From: Paracoccaceae bacterium
Lineage (GTDB): Bacteria; Pseudomonadota; Alphaproteobacteria; Rhodobacterales; Rhodobacteraceae
Assembly: GCA_003561595.1 (NCBI GenBank)
Contig: PWWF01000426.1
Coordinates: forward strand, 1 to 6,500
DNA: 6,500 bases
Reading direction: 5' to 3'
Position numbers and translations under genes: made by a program. Below, piece by piece: positions 1 to 6,352 of this stretch. The notes under the pieces are model-generated. The model saw only the letters and a program-made list of their open reading frames with translations, ran no database searches and was not told the origin of the DNA. Position 1 is the stretch's first letter, and the number at the start of each line of letters is the position of its first letter.

Positions 1-581
1 ACGCTCAGATCGCGCGTCTGCGCCTGGAATTCCAGAAGGGGGGTGACCAGCGTCTCGGGCGCGCTGGCGCCGCCGATCACCGACAGTTGCAGGATGCTGC
101 GCGCCACGTCATCGCGAATCGAATCCTCGAATGCGCGCTCGGTCATTCCGGCATTCTGCAGTGCGAAGCGATAGGCTTCGCGGTCGAAACCGCCATCCAG
201 CCCCTGAAAGGCGCTGATCTGCAGGATTTCGTCGCGCACCGTGTCATCGCCCGCCGAAATGCCCAGGCGCCCGGCCTCATTCTCCAGCACAGCGCTGGTG
301 ACCAGACGCTCCAGCACCTGCTGGTCCAGCCCGAACATCCGCGCCTGTTCCATCGTGATATTCTGCCCCAACTGCCCCTGCAGCGCGCGCAATTCGTTCT
401 GCATGGCGCGGGCATATTCATCTGCCGTGATGTCACGGTCGCCGATACTGCCCACATTCGTCGTGCGAGAGCCGAACCCCTCGACCCCGAAGCCCAGCAG
501 GCTGAGGCCCAGAAGCGCCATCAGGAAAGCGGCGGCGATATTCTTGGCGGACCATTTCTGTTTGGCAGGCTTCTTGGACAT
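1..581 (-). CDS. ppiD: PpiD/SurA-type periplasmic folding factor (peptidylprolyl isomerase), N-terminal part, cut by the window edge
   Basis: A membrane-anchored chaperone/peptidyl-prolyl isomerase, expected to face the periplasm and help outer-membrane and periplasmic proteins fold. The 193 codons visible begin with a basic cytoplasmic stretch (MSKKPAKQK), then one hydrophobic helix at about residues 15-33, then a SurA-like helical chaperone domain from about 43 onward. Stretches such as FQGLDGGFDREAYRFALQ (125-142) followed by GMTERAFEDSIRDD line up well with the corresponding part of E. coli PpiD as I remember it. The parvulin catalytic domain, if present, lies beyond base 1, so isomerase activity cannot be judged. 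The ATG at 581 is preceded by an AAAGGTG ribosome-binding site seven bases upstream. It lies 65 bases downstream of the aminotransferase gene on the same strand. In related bacteria this gene often precedes trpE (from memory, not checkable here). Confidence 0.9.
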   Translation of the reverse strand, partial: MSKKPAKQKWSAKNIAAAFLMALLGLSLLGFGVEGFGSRTTNVGSIGDRDITADEYARAMQNELRALQGQLGQNITMEQARMFGLDQQVLERLVTSAVLENEAGRLGISAGDDTVRDEILQISAFQGLDGGFDREAYRFALQNAGMTERAFEDSIRDDVARSILQLSVIGGASAPETLVTPLLEFQAQTRDLS

Positions 582-613
582 GCGGGGGCACCTTTGCTGT
601 CGCGTTGCGCCAA

Positions 614-642
614 TCTCTATGCAATGCGGGCCAGAGGGGCAA
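614..642 (-). promoter_or_regulatory. Candidate sigma-70-type promoter for ppiD
   Basis: On the minus strand TTGCCC (642-637) and TAGAGA (619-614) are separated by exactly 17 bases, which would give a leader of about 25 bases before the ppiD ATG. The -35 matches TTGACA at four of six positions, but the -10 matches TATAAT at only three, so this is weak. It would let ppiD be expressed independently of the upstream aminotransferase gene. Read-through from that gene is an equally good alternative. Confidence 0.25.
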
Positions 643-646
643 GCGC

Positions 647-1816
647 TCAGCGATCAAACCCGCGCAAGCGTTCGGCAAGCGCGGTGATCCCGGCGGGATC
701 GGCATTGGCAAAGGCCACGCGCAGATGGCGCGGGGCATATCGGTCGGTCGGGGGGGCGAACATGGTGCCGGGCAGCAGCAGCACACCTGCCGCGCGCACC
801 AGATCGCGCGCCAGATGGTCGGCAGGGCTGGCAAAGGGGTGGCGGATATAGGCGAAATAGGCGCCGCAGCCGCGCAGGTCCCAGTCGGGCAGGGTGGCCA
901 GCGCGTCGCGCATCACCTGCGCGCGGTGCAGGATTTCGGCGCGCTCGCCCGCCAGCCAGTCGCCCAGATGCTCCAGCCCCCAGAGTGCGGCGCGCTGGCC
1001 CAGCGTGGTGGGACAGATGGTGACGGTATCGAGGAATTTCTCGATCTCGGCCAGGCGCGCAGGGCTGGTGGCGAGTGCGCCGACGCGGTGGCCGGTCAGG
1101 CGGTAGGATTTGGAAAAGCTGTAGAGATGGATGAGCGTGTCATCCCAGTCCGGGTCCGTGAACAGATCATGCGGCGGGCCGTCATGGGACAGGAAATCGC
1201 GATAGGTCTCATCCACGATCAGCGCGATGCCCTTCGCGCGCGCCAGATCGCGGAACGCGGCGATCAGGGGCGCGGGGTATTCCGTGCCGCTGGGGTTGTT
1301 GGGCGTGACCAGCACGATGGCGCGCGTGCGCGGCGTGATCAGGCGTGCGGCATGATCCGGGTCAGGCAGCAGATCGTCGCCGCAGGGCAGGGGCGTGGCG
1401 GCAATCCCCTGCATGTCCAGCCACATCGCGTGGTTGAAATACCACGGCGTCGGGACGATCACCGCATCGCCCGGACCGGCCAGCGCGGCGATGGCCGCGC
1501 AGAACGCCTGATTGCAGCCCGAGGTGATGGCAATCTGCCCCGGTGCGACCTGCCCGCCATAGACCGTGCCCATCCGCGCGGCGAGTGCGCCGCGCAACTC
1601 CGGCAGGCCCAGCACGGGGCCATAGAGATGGGTCGCGGGATCAGCCATGGCGGCGATCATCGCCTCTTGCAGAGGCGGGGGCGGCGGGGCGACCGGCGCG
1701 GCCTGGCTGAGGTTGAGCAGCGGGCGCTCGGACGGAAACTGGACCCCCTCCAGCCAGCGCCGCGCTTCCATCACCGGGGGGGCGGACGTGGCGACAAGGG
1801 CGGGGTTGAGGGGCAT
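647..1816 (-). CDS. PLP-dependent aminotransferase, class I/II (aspartate aminotransferase fold)
   Basis: A cytosolic 389-residue fold-type I aminotransferase that moves an amino group between an amino acid and a 2-oxo acid through pyridoxal phosphate. Family landmarks are all present: TPNNPSGT (171-178, cofactor-contacting Asn174), VDETY (201-205, Asp202 against the pyridine nitrogen), SFSKSYRLTGHRVG (233-246, Lys236 as the Schiff-base lysine) and HLRVAFAN (364-371, Arg366 expected to bind the substrate carboxylate). Length is normal for the family. I chose the ATG at 1816 because CCGGAG sits just upstream; the open frame continues to a TTG at 1885, but those 23 extra residues are proline-rich and lack a ribosome-binding site. 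A proline run (PPPPP, 44-48) lies near the N-terminus. The substrate cannot be read from sequence, and the neighbours do not form an obvious pathway with it. It is intact, with codon use like that of rnr. Confidence 0.93.
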   Translation of the reverse strand: MPLNPALVATSAPPVMEARRWLEGVQFPSERPLLNLSQAAPVAPPPPPLQEAMIAAMADPATHLYGPVLGLPELRGALAARMGTVYGGQVAPGQIAITSGCNQAFCAAIAALAGPGDAVIVPTPWYFNHAMWLDMQGIAATPLPCGDDLLPDPDHAARLITPRTRAIVLVTPNNPSGTEYPAPLIAAFRDLARAKGIALIVDETYRDFLSHDGPPHDLFTDPDWDDTLIHLYSFSKSYRLTGHRVGALATSPARLAEIEKFLDTVTICPTTLGQRAALWGLEHLGDWLAGERAEILHRAQVMRDALATLPDWDLRGCGAYFAYIRHPFASPADHLARDLVRAAGVLLLPGTMFAPPTDRYAPRHLRVAFANADPAGITALAERLRGFDR

Positions 1817-1880
1817 GGGGTGCTCCGGATCAGGCAAGGGGCGCTGGATTTCTGATGACACTGGCATGACAGCGTGAAAA

Positions 1881-1896
1881 TGCAATCACCATTGCC
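1881..1896 (-). terminator. Weak terminator-like hairpin directly after the ATP-grasp gene
   Basis: Reading the minus strand, the TAA stop of the ATP-grasp gene is followed by one base and then GCAAT-GGTG-ATTGC, a perfect 5-bp stem with a 4-base loop, then ATTTTC. The position and the short T-run fit a small intrinsic terminator. The stem is short and only moderately GC-rich, so termination would be partial at best. If it works, it would separate this gene from the aminotransferase gene that starts 80 bases further on. Confidence 0.3.
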
Positions 1897-2829
1897 TTAG
1901 TTGGTGGGTGACGCAGTTCCTGCGCTCATGGGCAGCACCCAGTTCTCGCCAAGCTCTCGGGCAAAGGATGCGGGTGCAATCGGGTGCAGCCCGCTGCCCG
2001 GCAGCAGTGACAACTCGCCCAGATAGAACCTGTCGGGCGCATACATGAAATCCACCCGCACAAACTCGAGGCCCCGCGCCAGCGGCGCAGCAATCGCGGT
2101 TATCTCATCCAGCGTATCGGGGAGGGTGGCGTCGGGATTGGTGGGTCTGTCAAGCCTGCGCGCCTCAAGGCGCTGTGCAGTGCTGTCGAAATAGGTCTGA
2201 AACACGTCTTGGCCCAGATGCTCCACAACAACACAGCAATGCAGCTTTCCGTCAAAATAGTACAATTTCACATCGAAAAGCTGTTCTGGCGGTGCAACCA
2301 GTTGCTCGACCATGATGCCCCGGCGCGTTCGTGAATACACCCATTCGTGTTTGTCCACCCCGTAATCGGTCAGCAGCCAGCGATGCATCAGCAGGCGTGT
2401 GGCCTCCGGGTCCAGCGTTGATTTATCTGTCACGATCAGGTTCAGGCCGGACCCATGTGTGGCTTTCAGCACGAACTGATCCGGCAGCGCGGCCAGGTCC
2501 AGGCTGTCCGGGTCCTCGGTATAATGCAGCAGCGGGACCAGAAGCGCATCGGCCTGCGCCTGGCCCAGAACCCGGGCAATATGGTCGCGCACCAGATACT
2601 TGTTGCTCAGGATGGGCAGCAGTGGATTGGTGTCATGCAGCTTGCGCCACTGGATCTTTTCCGAAAATGTCTGCGGCGCTTCAAGGTTGAGGGGATAGCC
2701 GTGGTTGCGCAAGAATTTCCGCCTCAGCCTCGGCACCCCGCGGGCCCGGTCCAACCGCGCCTTGGCCAGCTTGACCTTTTGCTGCCACCAGTAGCGCCAC
2801 AGGCTGAAAGGTATCTTGTGCAATCGCAT
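1897..2829 (-). CDS. TupA-like ATP-grasp protein (teichuronopeptide biosynthesis family)
   Basis: A 310-residue protein resembling the TupA-like ATP-grasp family, presumed ATP-dependent ligases joining an amino acid or similar amine to a carboxylate, often on surface polysaccharides. A basic, Trp-rich start (1-40) precedes the family's N-terminal signature PQTFSEKIQWRKLHD (52-66) and NKYLVRDHI (76-84). ATP-grasp landmarks follow: FVLKATHGSG (119-128, Lys122 for nucleotide), IMVEQL (172-177), FDVKLYYFDGK (185-195), FVRVDFMY (256-263, Asp260) and YLGELSLLPGSG (269-280, Glu272 expected to bind metal). Length is normal and no motif looks broken. The ATG at 2829 is the only possible start, since an in-frame TGA abuts it; GGAAA nine to thirteen bases upstream is a weak ribosome-binding site. 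No signal peptide is seen. Unlike its neighbours, part of the gene is AT-rich (24 of 60 bases are G or C at 2221-2280), and no glycosyltransferase or polysaccharide gene is nearby, which suggests transfer. The substrate is unknown. Confidence 0.85.
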   Translation of the reverse strand: MRLHKIPFSLWRYWWQQKVKLAKARLDRARGVPRLRRKFLRNHGYPLNLEAPQTFSEKIQWRKLHDTNPLLPILSNKYLVRDHIARVLGQAQADALLVPLLHYTEDPDSLDLAALPDQFVLKATHGSGLNLIVTDKSTLDPEATRLLMHRWLLTDYGVDKHEWVYSRTRRGIMVEQLVAPPEQLFDVKLYYFDGKLHCCVVVEHLGQDVFQTYFDSTAQRLEARRLDRPTNPDATLPDTLDEITAIAAPLARGLEFVRVDFMYAPDRFYLGELSLLPGSGLHPIAPASFARELGENWVLPMSAGTASPTN

Positions 2830-3023
2830 TCACTGTTTCCATGCTGAAGCGGTCACCGTTGCTCTGCTGGTTGACCGACATGCTGCATAGGGCAAAGCCG
2901 TTGTCCGCGAAAGCCCCCGTGACCTCGCCGCTTGCGCGAATGCCGCGTGACGCCACAGAGCGCGCATGCTAGAGGGCGCGGCATGACTACATCTTTCCCC
3001 ATGGCCCTGTTGCGGGGCCGCTC
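2830..3023. other. Divergent intergenic region between the ATP-grasp gene and rnr
   Basis: These 194 bases must hold the promoters for both divergent genes. No strong promoter was found. The best plus-strand guess is GTGACG (2947-2952), a 17-base spacer and TAGAGG (2970-2975), which would start transcription at or just before the small ORF at 2983. TTGACC at 2871 has no convincing -10 partner. No recognisable gene lies here; the possible leader ORF and hairpin near the rnr start are listed separately. Confidence 0.6.
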
Positions 3024-3027
3024 ATGA
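2983..3027 (+). CDS. Possible 14-codon leader ORF overlapping the rnr start
   Basis: A short ORF encoding MTTSFPMALLRGRS begins at an ATG preceded, after six bases, by AGAGGG (2971-2976), a better ribosome-binding site than anything in front of rnr itself. Its TGA overlaps the rnr ATG as ATGA (3024-3027), the classic geometry for translational coupling by re-initiation. The frame is not that of rnr, so it is not an N-terminal extension. An ORF this short can arise by chance and I do not recognise the peptide. It could also be the remnant of a gene that once preceded rnr. Confidence 0.22.
   Translation: MTTSFPMALLRGRS
3003..3019 (+). promoter_or_regulatory. GC hairpin covering the rnr ribosome-binding site
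   Basis: GGCCC (3003-3007) can pair with GGGCC (3015-3019) around a 7-base loop, with a further possible U-G pair outside. The GGGG at 3014-3017 is the only Shine-Dalgarno-like sequence ahead of the rnr ATG at 3024, and the stem would bury most of it. Ribosomes translating the short ORF at 2983 would have to open the stem. The stem is short and its function is inferred, not shown. Confidence 0.25.
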
Positions 3028-5258
3028 CCCCCTTGCCCTCGATGCAGGCGCTGCGCGACTGGCTGGCCGAGAACCCCCATGCCTCGCGCCGCGATATCGC
3101 ACGCGCCTTCGGGATCAAGGGGGGCGCGAAGCTCGACCTCAAGGCCATGCTGCGCGAGCTGGAGGCCGAGGGCAGCTATACCCGCCGCCGCGCCCGTGCG
3201 CCCGGCACGCTGCCGCCTGTGACGGTGCTGGAAGTGCTGGAACCCGATGCCGAGGGCGATATCTTTGCCCAGCCCGTCGAATGGCGCGGCGAAGGCGCGC
3301 GCCCGCGTGTCTATCTGCCGCCTCGTTCGGGCGATCCGGCACTGGGGCAGGGCGACCGCGTTCTGGCGAAACTCACGCAGGCGCGCGGCCCCGATCAGGA
3401 GTATCTGGGCCAGATCATCCGCAAGCTGGGCTCTGGCCCGCGCCGCATCCTCGGCATCTTCCGGCGCGAGGCGCAGGGCGGGCGGATCGTGCCCATCGAG
3501 AAGGGCGCGGACCGGTTCTGGCAGGTCAGCAACACGGGCGGCGCGCAGGATGGCGAACTGGTCCATGCCGAACCCGTCGCCAAGGGCCGCTTTGGCCCCG
3601 CGCGCGCCAATGTGATCGAACGGCTGGGCGATCCGACCGCGCCCAAGGCCGTGTCGCTGATCGCGATTCATGAACACGGCATCCGCGACGAATTCCCCGC
3701 CGAGGTGCTGGCCGAGGCCGAGCGCGCCACCGACCTGCCGACCAGCGGGCGGCGCGACCTGCGCGATCTGGCCTTTACCACGATCGATCCCTGGGACGCG
3801 CGCGATCATGACGATGCGCTGTTTGCCACCCCCGACCCGGACCCCGACAACCCCGGCGGCCATGTCCTGTGGGTCGCGATTGCCGATGTCGCGGCCTATG
3901 TCACCTCTGGCTCGGAGCTGGACCGAGAGGCCCGCAAGCGCGGCAATTCCACCTATTTCCCCGACCGCGTGGTGCCCATGCTGCCCGATATCCTGTCGGG
4001 CGATCTGTGTTCCCTGCATGAGGGCGTGGACCGCCCCTGCATCGCGCTGCGTATGGTGCTGGGGTCGGACGGCACCAAACGCGCGCATGCGTTTCACCGC
4101 GCGGTGATCCGTTCGCGCGCCTCGCTGACCTATGAACAGGCGCAGGCCGCTGATGAAGGGCGCCTTGACGATGTGACCGCGCCGCTGGCCGAGGATATCG
4201 GCGCGCTTTTCGCCGTCTATCGTGCGCTTAAAGCCGCCCGCGCCCGCCGCCAGCCGCTGGATCTGGACCTGCCGGAACGTCAGATCGTGCTCTCGGACGA
4301 AGGGCGCGTAACCTCGGTCGCGTTCAAGGACCGGTTCGACGCGCATAAGCTGGTCGAGGAATGCATGGTTCTGGCCAATGTCGCCGCGGCCGAGACCTTG
4401 CGCGAAAAAGGCTCTGCGCTGCTTTATCGTGTGCATGAGGAACCCAGCCCCGAAAAACTTGACGCGCTGCGCGAGTTGGCGCGCGAATCGGGGTTCAATC
4501 TGGCCAAGGGGCAGGTGCTGCAGACGCGCCATTTCAACCAGCTTCTCGCGCAGGCCGAAGGGACCGAGTTTGACGAGTTGATCAACATGGCCACGCTGCG
4601 ATCAATGACGCAGGCCTATTATGCGCCGCAGAATTTCGGCCATTTCGGGCTGGCACTGCGCGAATATGCGCATTTCACCTCGCCCATCCGGCGCTATGCC
4701 GATCTGATCGTGCACCGCGCGCTGATCGCCGCGCATCGCTGGGGCGCGGACGGGCTGAGTGCCTGGGATATCGAGCATCTGGAAGAGACCGGCAAGGCGA
4801 TCTCAGAGGCCGAGCGCCGTTCCATGGCTGCCGAGCGTGACACGGCTGACCGCTACCTGGCCGCCTATCTGGCCGACCGCATGGGGGCCGAGTTCGCGGG
4901 CCGCGTGTCCGGGGTGGCGCGCTTTGGCGTGTTCGTGAAACTCGATGAGACGGGCGCAGATGGGCTGGTCCCGATCCGCGCCATCGGGGATGAGTATTTC
5001 CGCCACGACCCGGATGCGCAGGTGCTGGAAGGCGAGCGCACGGGCTTTCGCATCGGCCTTGGCCAGCGCGTGCGCGTCAAACTGGCCGAGGCAGAGCCGG
5101 TGACGGGCGGCATCGCGCTGGAACTGCTGGAGGTCGAGGGCGAGGCCCCCCGCCGCAAGGGCGGCACCCGCCGCAAGGGCGGCCCGCGCCGCGCGGCAGG
5201 GCGCGCCCGCGTCGCCAGTTCCAAGGGCCGCAAGAAGCTCAAGCGCAAGCGCGGGTAG
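3024..5258 (+). CDS. rnr: Ribonuclease R (3'-5' exoribonuclease, RNase II/RNB family)
   Basis: A cytoplasmic processive 3'-to-5' exoribonuclease that degrades structured RNAs and takes part in RNA quality control. The 744-residue protein has, in order: a winged-helix-like N-terminus (about 5-55, including SRRDIARAFGIKG), OB/cold-shock domains (about 65-210), the RNB catalytic domain (about 243-570), an S1 domain (about 622-703, with FAGRVSGVARFGVFVKL) and a very basic tail (708-744). The acidic metal-binding set in TIDPWDARDHDDAL is complete: Asp255, Asp261, Asp263 and Asp264 have the same spacing as Asp272, 278, 280 and 281 of E. coli RNase R. The conserved block FGLALREYAHFTSPIRRYADLIVHR is at 541-565. 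The ATG at 3024 gives the N-terminus expected for alphaproteobacterial homologues; its ribosome-binding site is weak and may lie in a hairpin. It converges with the LysR-type gene, 120 bases away. The basic tail is usual for RNase R and should aid RNA binding. Confidence 0.97.
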   Translation: MTPLPSMQALRDWLAENPHASRRDIARAFGIKGGAKLDLKAMLRELEAEGSYTRRRARAPGTLPPVTVLEVLEPDAEGDIFAQPVEWRGEGARPRVYLPPRSGDPALGQGDRVLAKLTQARGPDQEYLGQIIRKLGSGPRRILGIFRREAQGGRIVPIEKGADRFWQVSNTGGAQDGELVHAEPVAKGRFGPARANVIERLGDPTAPKAVSLIAIHEHGIRDEFPAEVLAEAERATDLPTSGRRDLRDLAFTTIDPWDARDHDDALFATPDPDPDNPGGHVLWVAIADVAAYVTSGSELDREARKRGNSTYFPDRVVPMLPDILSGDLCSLHEGVDRPCIALRMVLGSDGTKRAHAFHRAVIRSRASLTYEQAQAADEGRLDDVTAPLAEDIGALFAVYRALKAARARRQPLDLDLPERQIVLSDEGRVTSVAFKDRFDAHKLVEECMVLANVAAAETLREKGSALLYRVHEEPSPEKLDALRELARESGFNLAKGQVLQTRHFNQLLAQAEGTEFDELINMATLRSMTQAYYAPQNFGHFGLALREYAHFTSPIRRYADLIVHRALIAAHRWGADGLSAWDIEHLEETGKAISEAERRSMAAERDTADRYLAAYLADRMGAEFAGRVSGVARFGVFVKLDETGADGLVPIRAIGDEYFRHDPDAQVLEGERTGFRIGLGQRVRVKLAEAEPVTGGIALELLEVEGEAPRRKGGTRRKGGPRRAAGRARVASSKGRKKLKRKRG
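5149..5183 (+). repeat. In-frame tandem repeat in the rnr basic tail
   Basis: The 17-base sequence CCCGCCGCAAGGGCGGC occurs at 5149-5165 and again, without a mismatch, at 5167-5183, a period of 18 bases. It encodes PRRKGG-TRRKGG (residues 709-720), followed by PRR, the start of a third, degenerate copy. The period keeps the frame, so slippage here would change the length of the basic tail in steps of six residues without breaking the gene. Confidence 0.75.
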
Positions 5259-5270
5259 GGGGCGCTTGCG
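5244..5270. repeat. Perfect 9-bp inverted repeat spanning the rnr stop codon (possible 3'-end stem-loop)
   Basis: CGCAAGCGC (5244-5252) and GCGCTTGCG (5262-5270) are exact reverse complements around a 9-base loop that contains the TAG stop of rnr. The left arm lies in the codons for the last Lys-Arg repeats of the tail. No T-run follows on the plus strand, so it is not a standard intrinsic terminator. It could protect the 3' end, aid termination by another route, or be a by-product of the repeated AAG-CGC codons. Confidence 0.55.
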
Positions 5271-5378
5271 GTCCAGGGCAGTGGTGCGTGGGTAAGGTCA
5301 GCTCTGCGGGATCTTGCGGATGGTCGGGCGCGTGGGCAAATGGCGAAACGGCACATGCGCAGCACAACGGACGGTTCT

Positions 5379-6266
5379 TCACGCCAGCGCTTCTCGCGCG
5401 TGGCGGCGCAGGGCATCGCTTAGCGCTCGCAGCGGTTGGGCCGCACGTCGGTTGATCTGCCAGAACAAGGGCCGGTCAAAAGCTGTGTCCGCAATCAGTT
5501 CCACCAATTGCCCAGAGCGCAGATGTTCCTGCACCAAAGACGCGGGGTTCATGCCCCAACCCAACCCCTGCACCACCGCCGTCACAAAACCCTGGGTCGA
5601 GGGCAGCCAGTGTGTTGGCGGCGCCAGCCGTTGTCCGAAGACGGCTTGCACCCATTCATTTTGCAACTGATCCTTCTGGTTGAAGGTCAGCGCAGGGGCG
5701 TGGGCCAGTGCCGCAAGGGTCACCCCGTCAGAGAAAAACCGTTGCACGAAACCGGGGCTGGCCGTTGCATGATAGCGCAGGCTGCCCAGGGCGATGGACT
5801 TGCAACCCGGCACAGGCTTGGCCACCGCGGTCAGCGCAGCCACCACGCGCCCCGATTTCAGCCAGTCGGTCGTGTGATCCTCATCATCGACCGCGATATC
5901 CAGCAGGATATCCGCATCACGGGCAAAACCTGCCAGCGCGGGCAGAACCCATGTGGCCAGACTGTCTGAATTGACTGCAACCGACAGGGTCACGCGGTCT
6001 GTCTGACAGGCGCTGGCAGGCAGCTGGGCCATCAGGTCGCGCTCGGCCAGACCCACAAGTTCGATATGACGACACAGGGCATCCCCGGCCGCCGTGGCGC
6101 GGCACGGGCTGGCGCGCTCGATCAGGACAGTGCCAAGACGATCTTCCAGCGCGCGCACCCGCTGCGAAATGGCCGAGGGCGTCACCCCCAAGGCCCGCGC
6201 CGCGCCCTCGAAACTGCCGGTCTGCACCACCATCGCGACGGCACGCGCGGCGGGATAATCAAGCAT
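5379..6266 (-). CDS. argP: LysR-type regulator, ArgP/IciA family
   Basis: A cytoplasmic transcription regulator of 295 residues. An N-terminal winged helix-turn-helix (about 3-62; core SFEGAARALGVTPSAISQRV, 18-37) is followed by a LysR effector-binding domain (about 92-290). AVNSDSLATWVLPAL (97-111) closely resembles the corresponding segment of E. coli ArgP as I recall it (AVNADSLATWLLPAL), which points to the ArgP/LysG branch rather than a generic LysR protein. These regulators bind Lys, Arg or His and activate a divergent LysE/ArgO exporter, and an exporter of that family starts 86 bases away in the opposite direction. The ATG at 6266 is chosen for the strong AAGGAG seven bases upstream; the frame runs on to a GTG at 6311, but that extension has no ribosome-binding site and would cover the likely operator. 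The actual effector is not readable. It is intact, and autoregulation is likely given the operator position. Confidence 0.9.
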   Translation of the reverse strand: MLDYPAARAVAMVVQTGSFEGAARALGVTPSAISQRVRALEDRLGTVLIERASPCRATAAGDALCRHIELVGLAERDLMAQLPASACQTDRVTLSVAVNSDSLATWVLPALAGFARDADILLDIAVDDEDHTTDWLKSGRVVAALTAVAKPVPGCKSIALGSLRYHATASPGFVQRFFSDGVTLAALAHAPALTFNQKDQLQNEWVQAVFGQRLAPPTHWLPSTQGFVTAVVQGLGWGMNPASLVQEHLRSGQLVELIADTAFDRPLFWQINRRAAQPLRALSDALRRHAREALA

Positions 6267-6284
6267 TAGCGCTCCTTCACTAAC

Positions 6285-6307
6285 ATTACGTCGTTTAATT
6301 TGCCTAA
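6285..6307. promoter_or_regulatory. Candidate LysR-type operator (T-N11-A dyads)
   Basis: ATTA (6285-6288) and TAAT (6296-6299) form a perfect 4-bp dyad around seven bases, which satisfies the T-N11-A rule of LysR-family operators. A second, overlapping candidate, TTA-N7-TAA (6295-6307), also fits T-N11-A. Both lie in the short AT-rich part of the intergenic region (8 of 28 bases G or C at 6281-6308) and 19 to 41 bases from the regulator's ATG. The regulator-exporter layout suggests a shared site for autoregulation and activation. The motif is short, so chance matches are possible. Confidence 0.45.
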
Positions 6308-6326
6308 TCACATGGCCCGGTATATC
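6300..6326 (+). promoter_or_regulatory. Candidate promoter of the exporter gene
   Basis: TTGCCT (6300-6305) and TATATC (6321-6326) are spaced by 15 bases, shorter than the optimal 17, as is common for promoters needing an activator. Transcription would begin near 6333, giving a leader of about 20 bases that includes the GGGGG (6343-6347) ahead of the ATG. The -35 overlaps the candidate LysR operator, in keeping with activation by the divergent regulator. No experimental support. Confidence 0.3.
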
Positions 6327-6352
6327 GCAAGCCGAACCTGACGGGGGCAGAA

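Noticed and set aside
87..851. Plus-strand open frame over the left end
   Set aside because: It runs antisense through ppiD and across the gap into the aminotransferase gene, with low-complexity composition; the ppiD frame on the minus strand is clearly the real one.
605..1855. Plus-strand open frame of 416 codons opposite the aminotransferase
   Set aside because: Antisense shadow in GC-rich coding DNA; the minus-strand frame has all the PLP-enzyme motifs and a ribosome-binding site, and this one has neither domain nor ribosome-binding site.
1817..1885. Longer N-terminus for the aminotransferase, from a TTG at 1885
   Set aside because: No ribosome-binding site, proline-rich extra residues, and overlap with the hairpin after the upstream gene; the ATG at 1816 has CCGGAG in front.
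2681..2956. 91-codon minus-strand ORF starting at a GTG upstream of the ATP-grasp gene
   Set aside because: Its first half reads fairly naturally, so I considered a real small gene, but it has no clear ribosome-binding site, overlaps the ATP-grasp N-terminus out of frame and ends in Ala/Gly/Pro-rich shadow sequence.
2830..2967. 45-codon minus-strand ORF whose TGA directly abuts the ATP-grasp ATG
   Set aside because: TGA-ATG adjacency looks like coupling, but the start lacks a ribosome-binding site and the peptide is an Ala/Arg/Ser/Thr-rich mix typical of untranslated GC-rich DNA.
2853..4532. Long minus-strand open frame of 559 codons opposite rnr
   Set aside because: It is the antisense shadow of rnr. 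The composition is rich in Arg, Gly, Ala, Gln and His with no recognisable domain, while the plus-strand frame carries every RNase R motif.
5259..5378. Search for a bidirectional terminator between the convergent rnr and argP genes
   Set aside because: Apart from the inverted repeat at the rnr stop, no stem followed by a T-run was found in either direction in these 120 bases.
6266..6286. Six-codon ORF (MLVKER) ending in TAATG at the regulator start
   Set aside because: It has no ribosome-binding site of its own, and its codons are simply the regulator's Shine-Dalgarno region; most likely chance.
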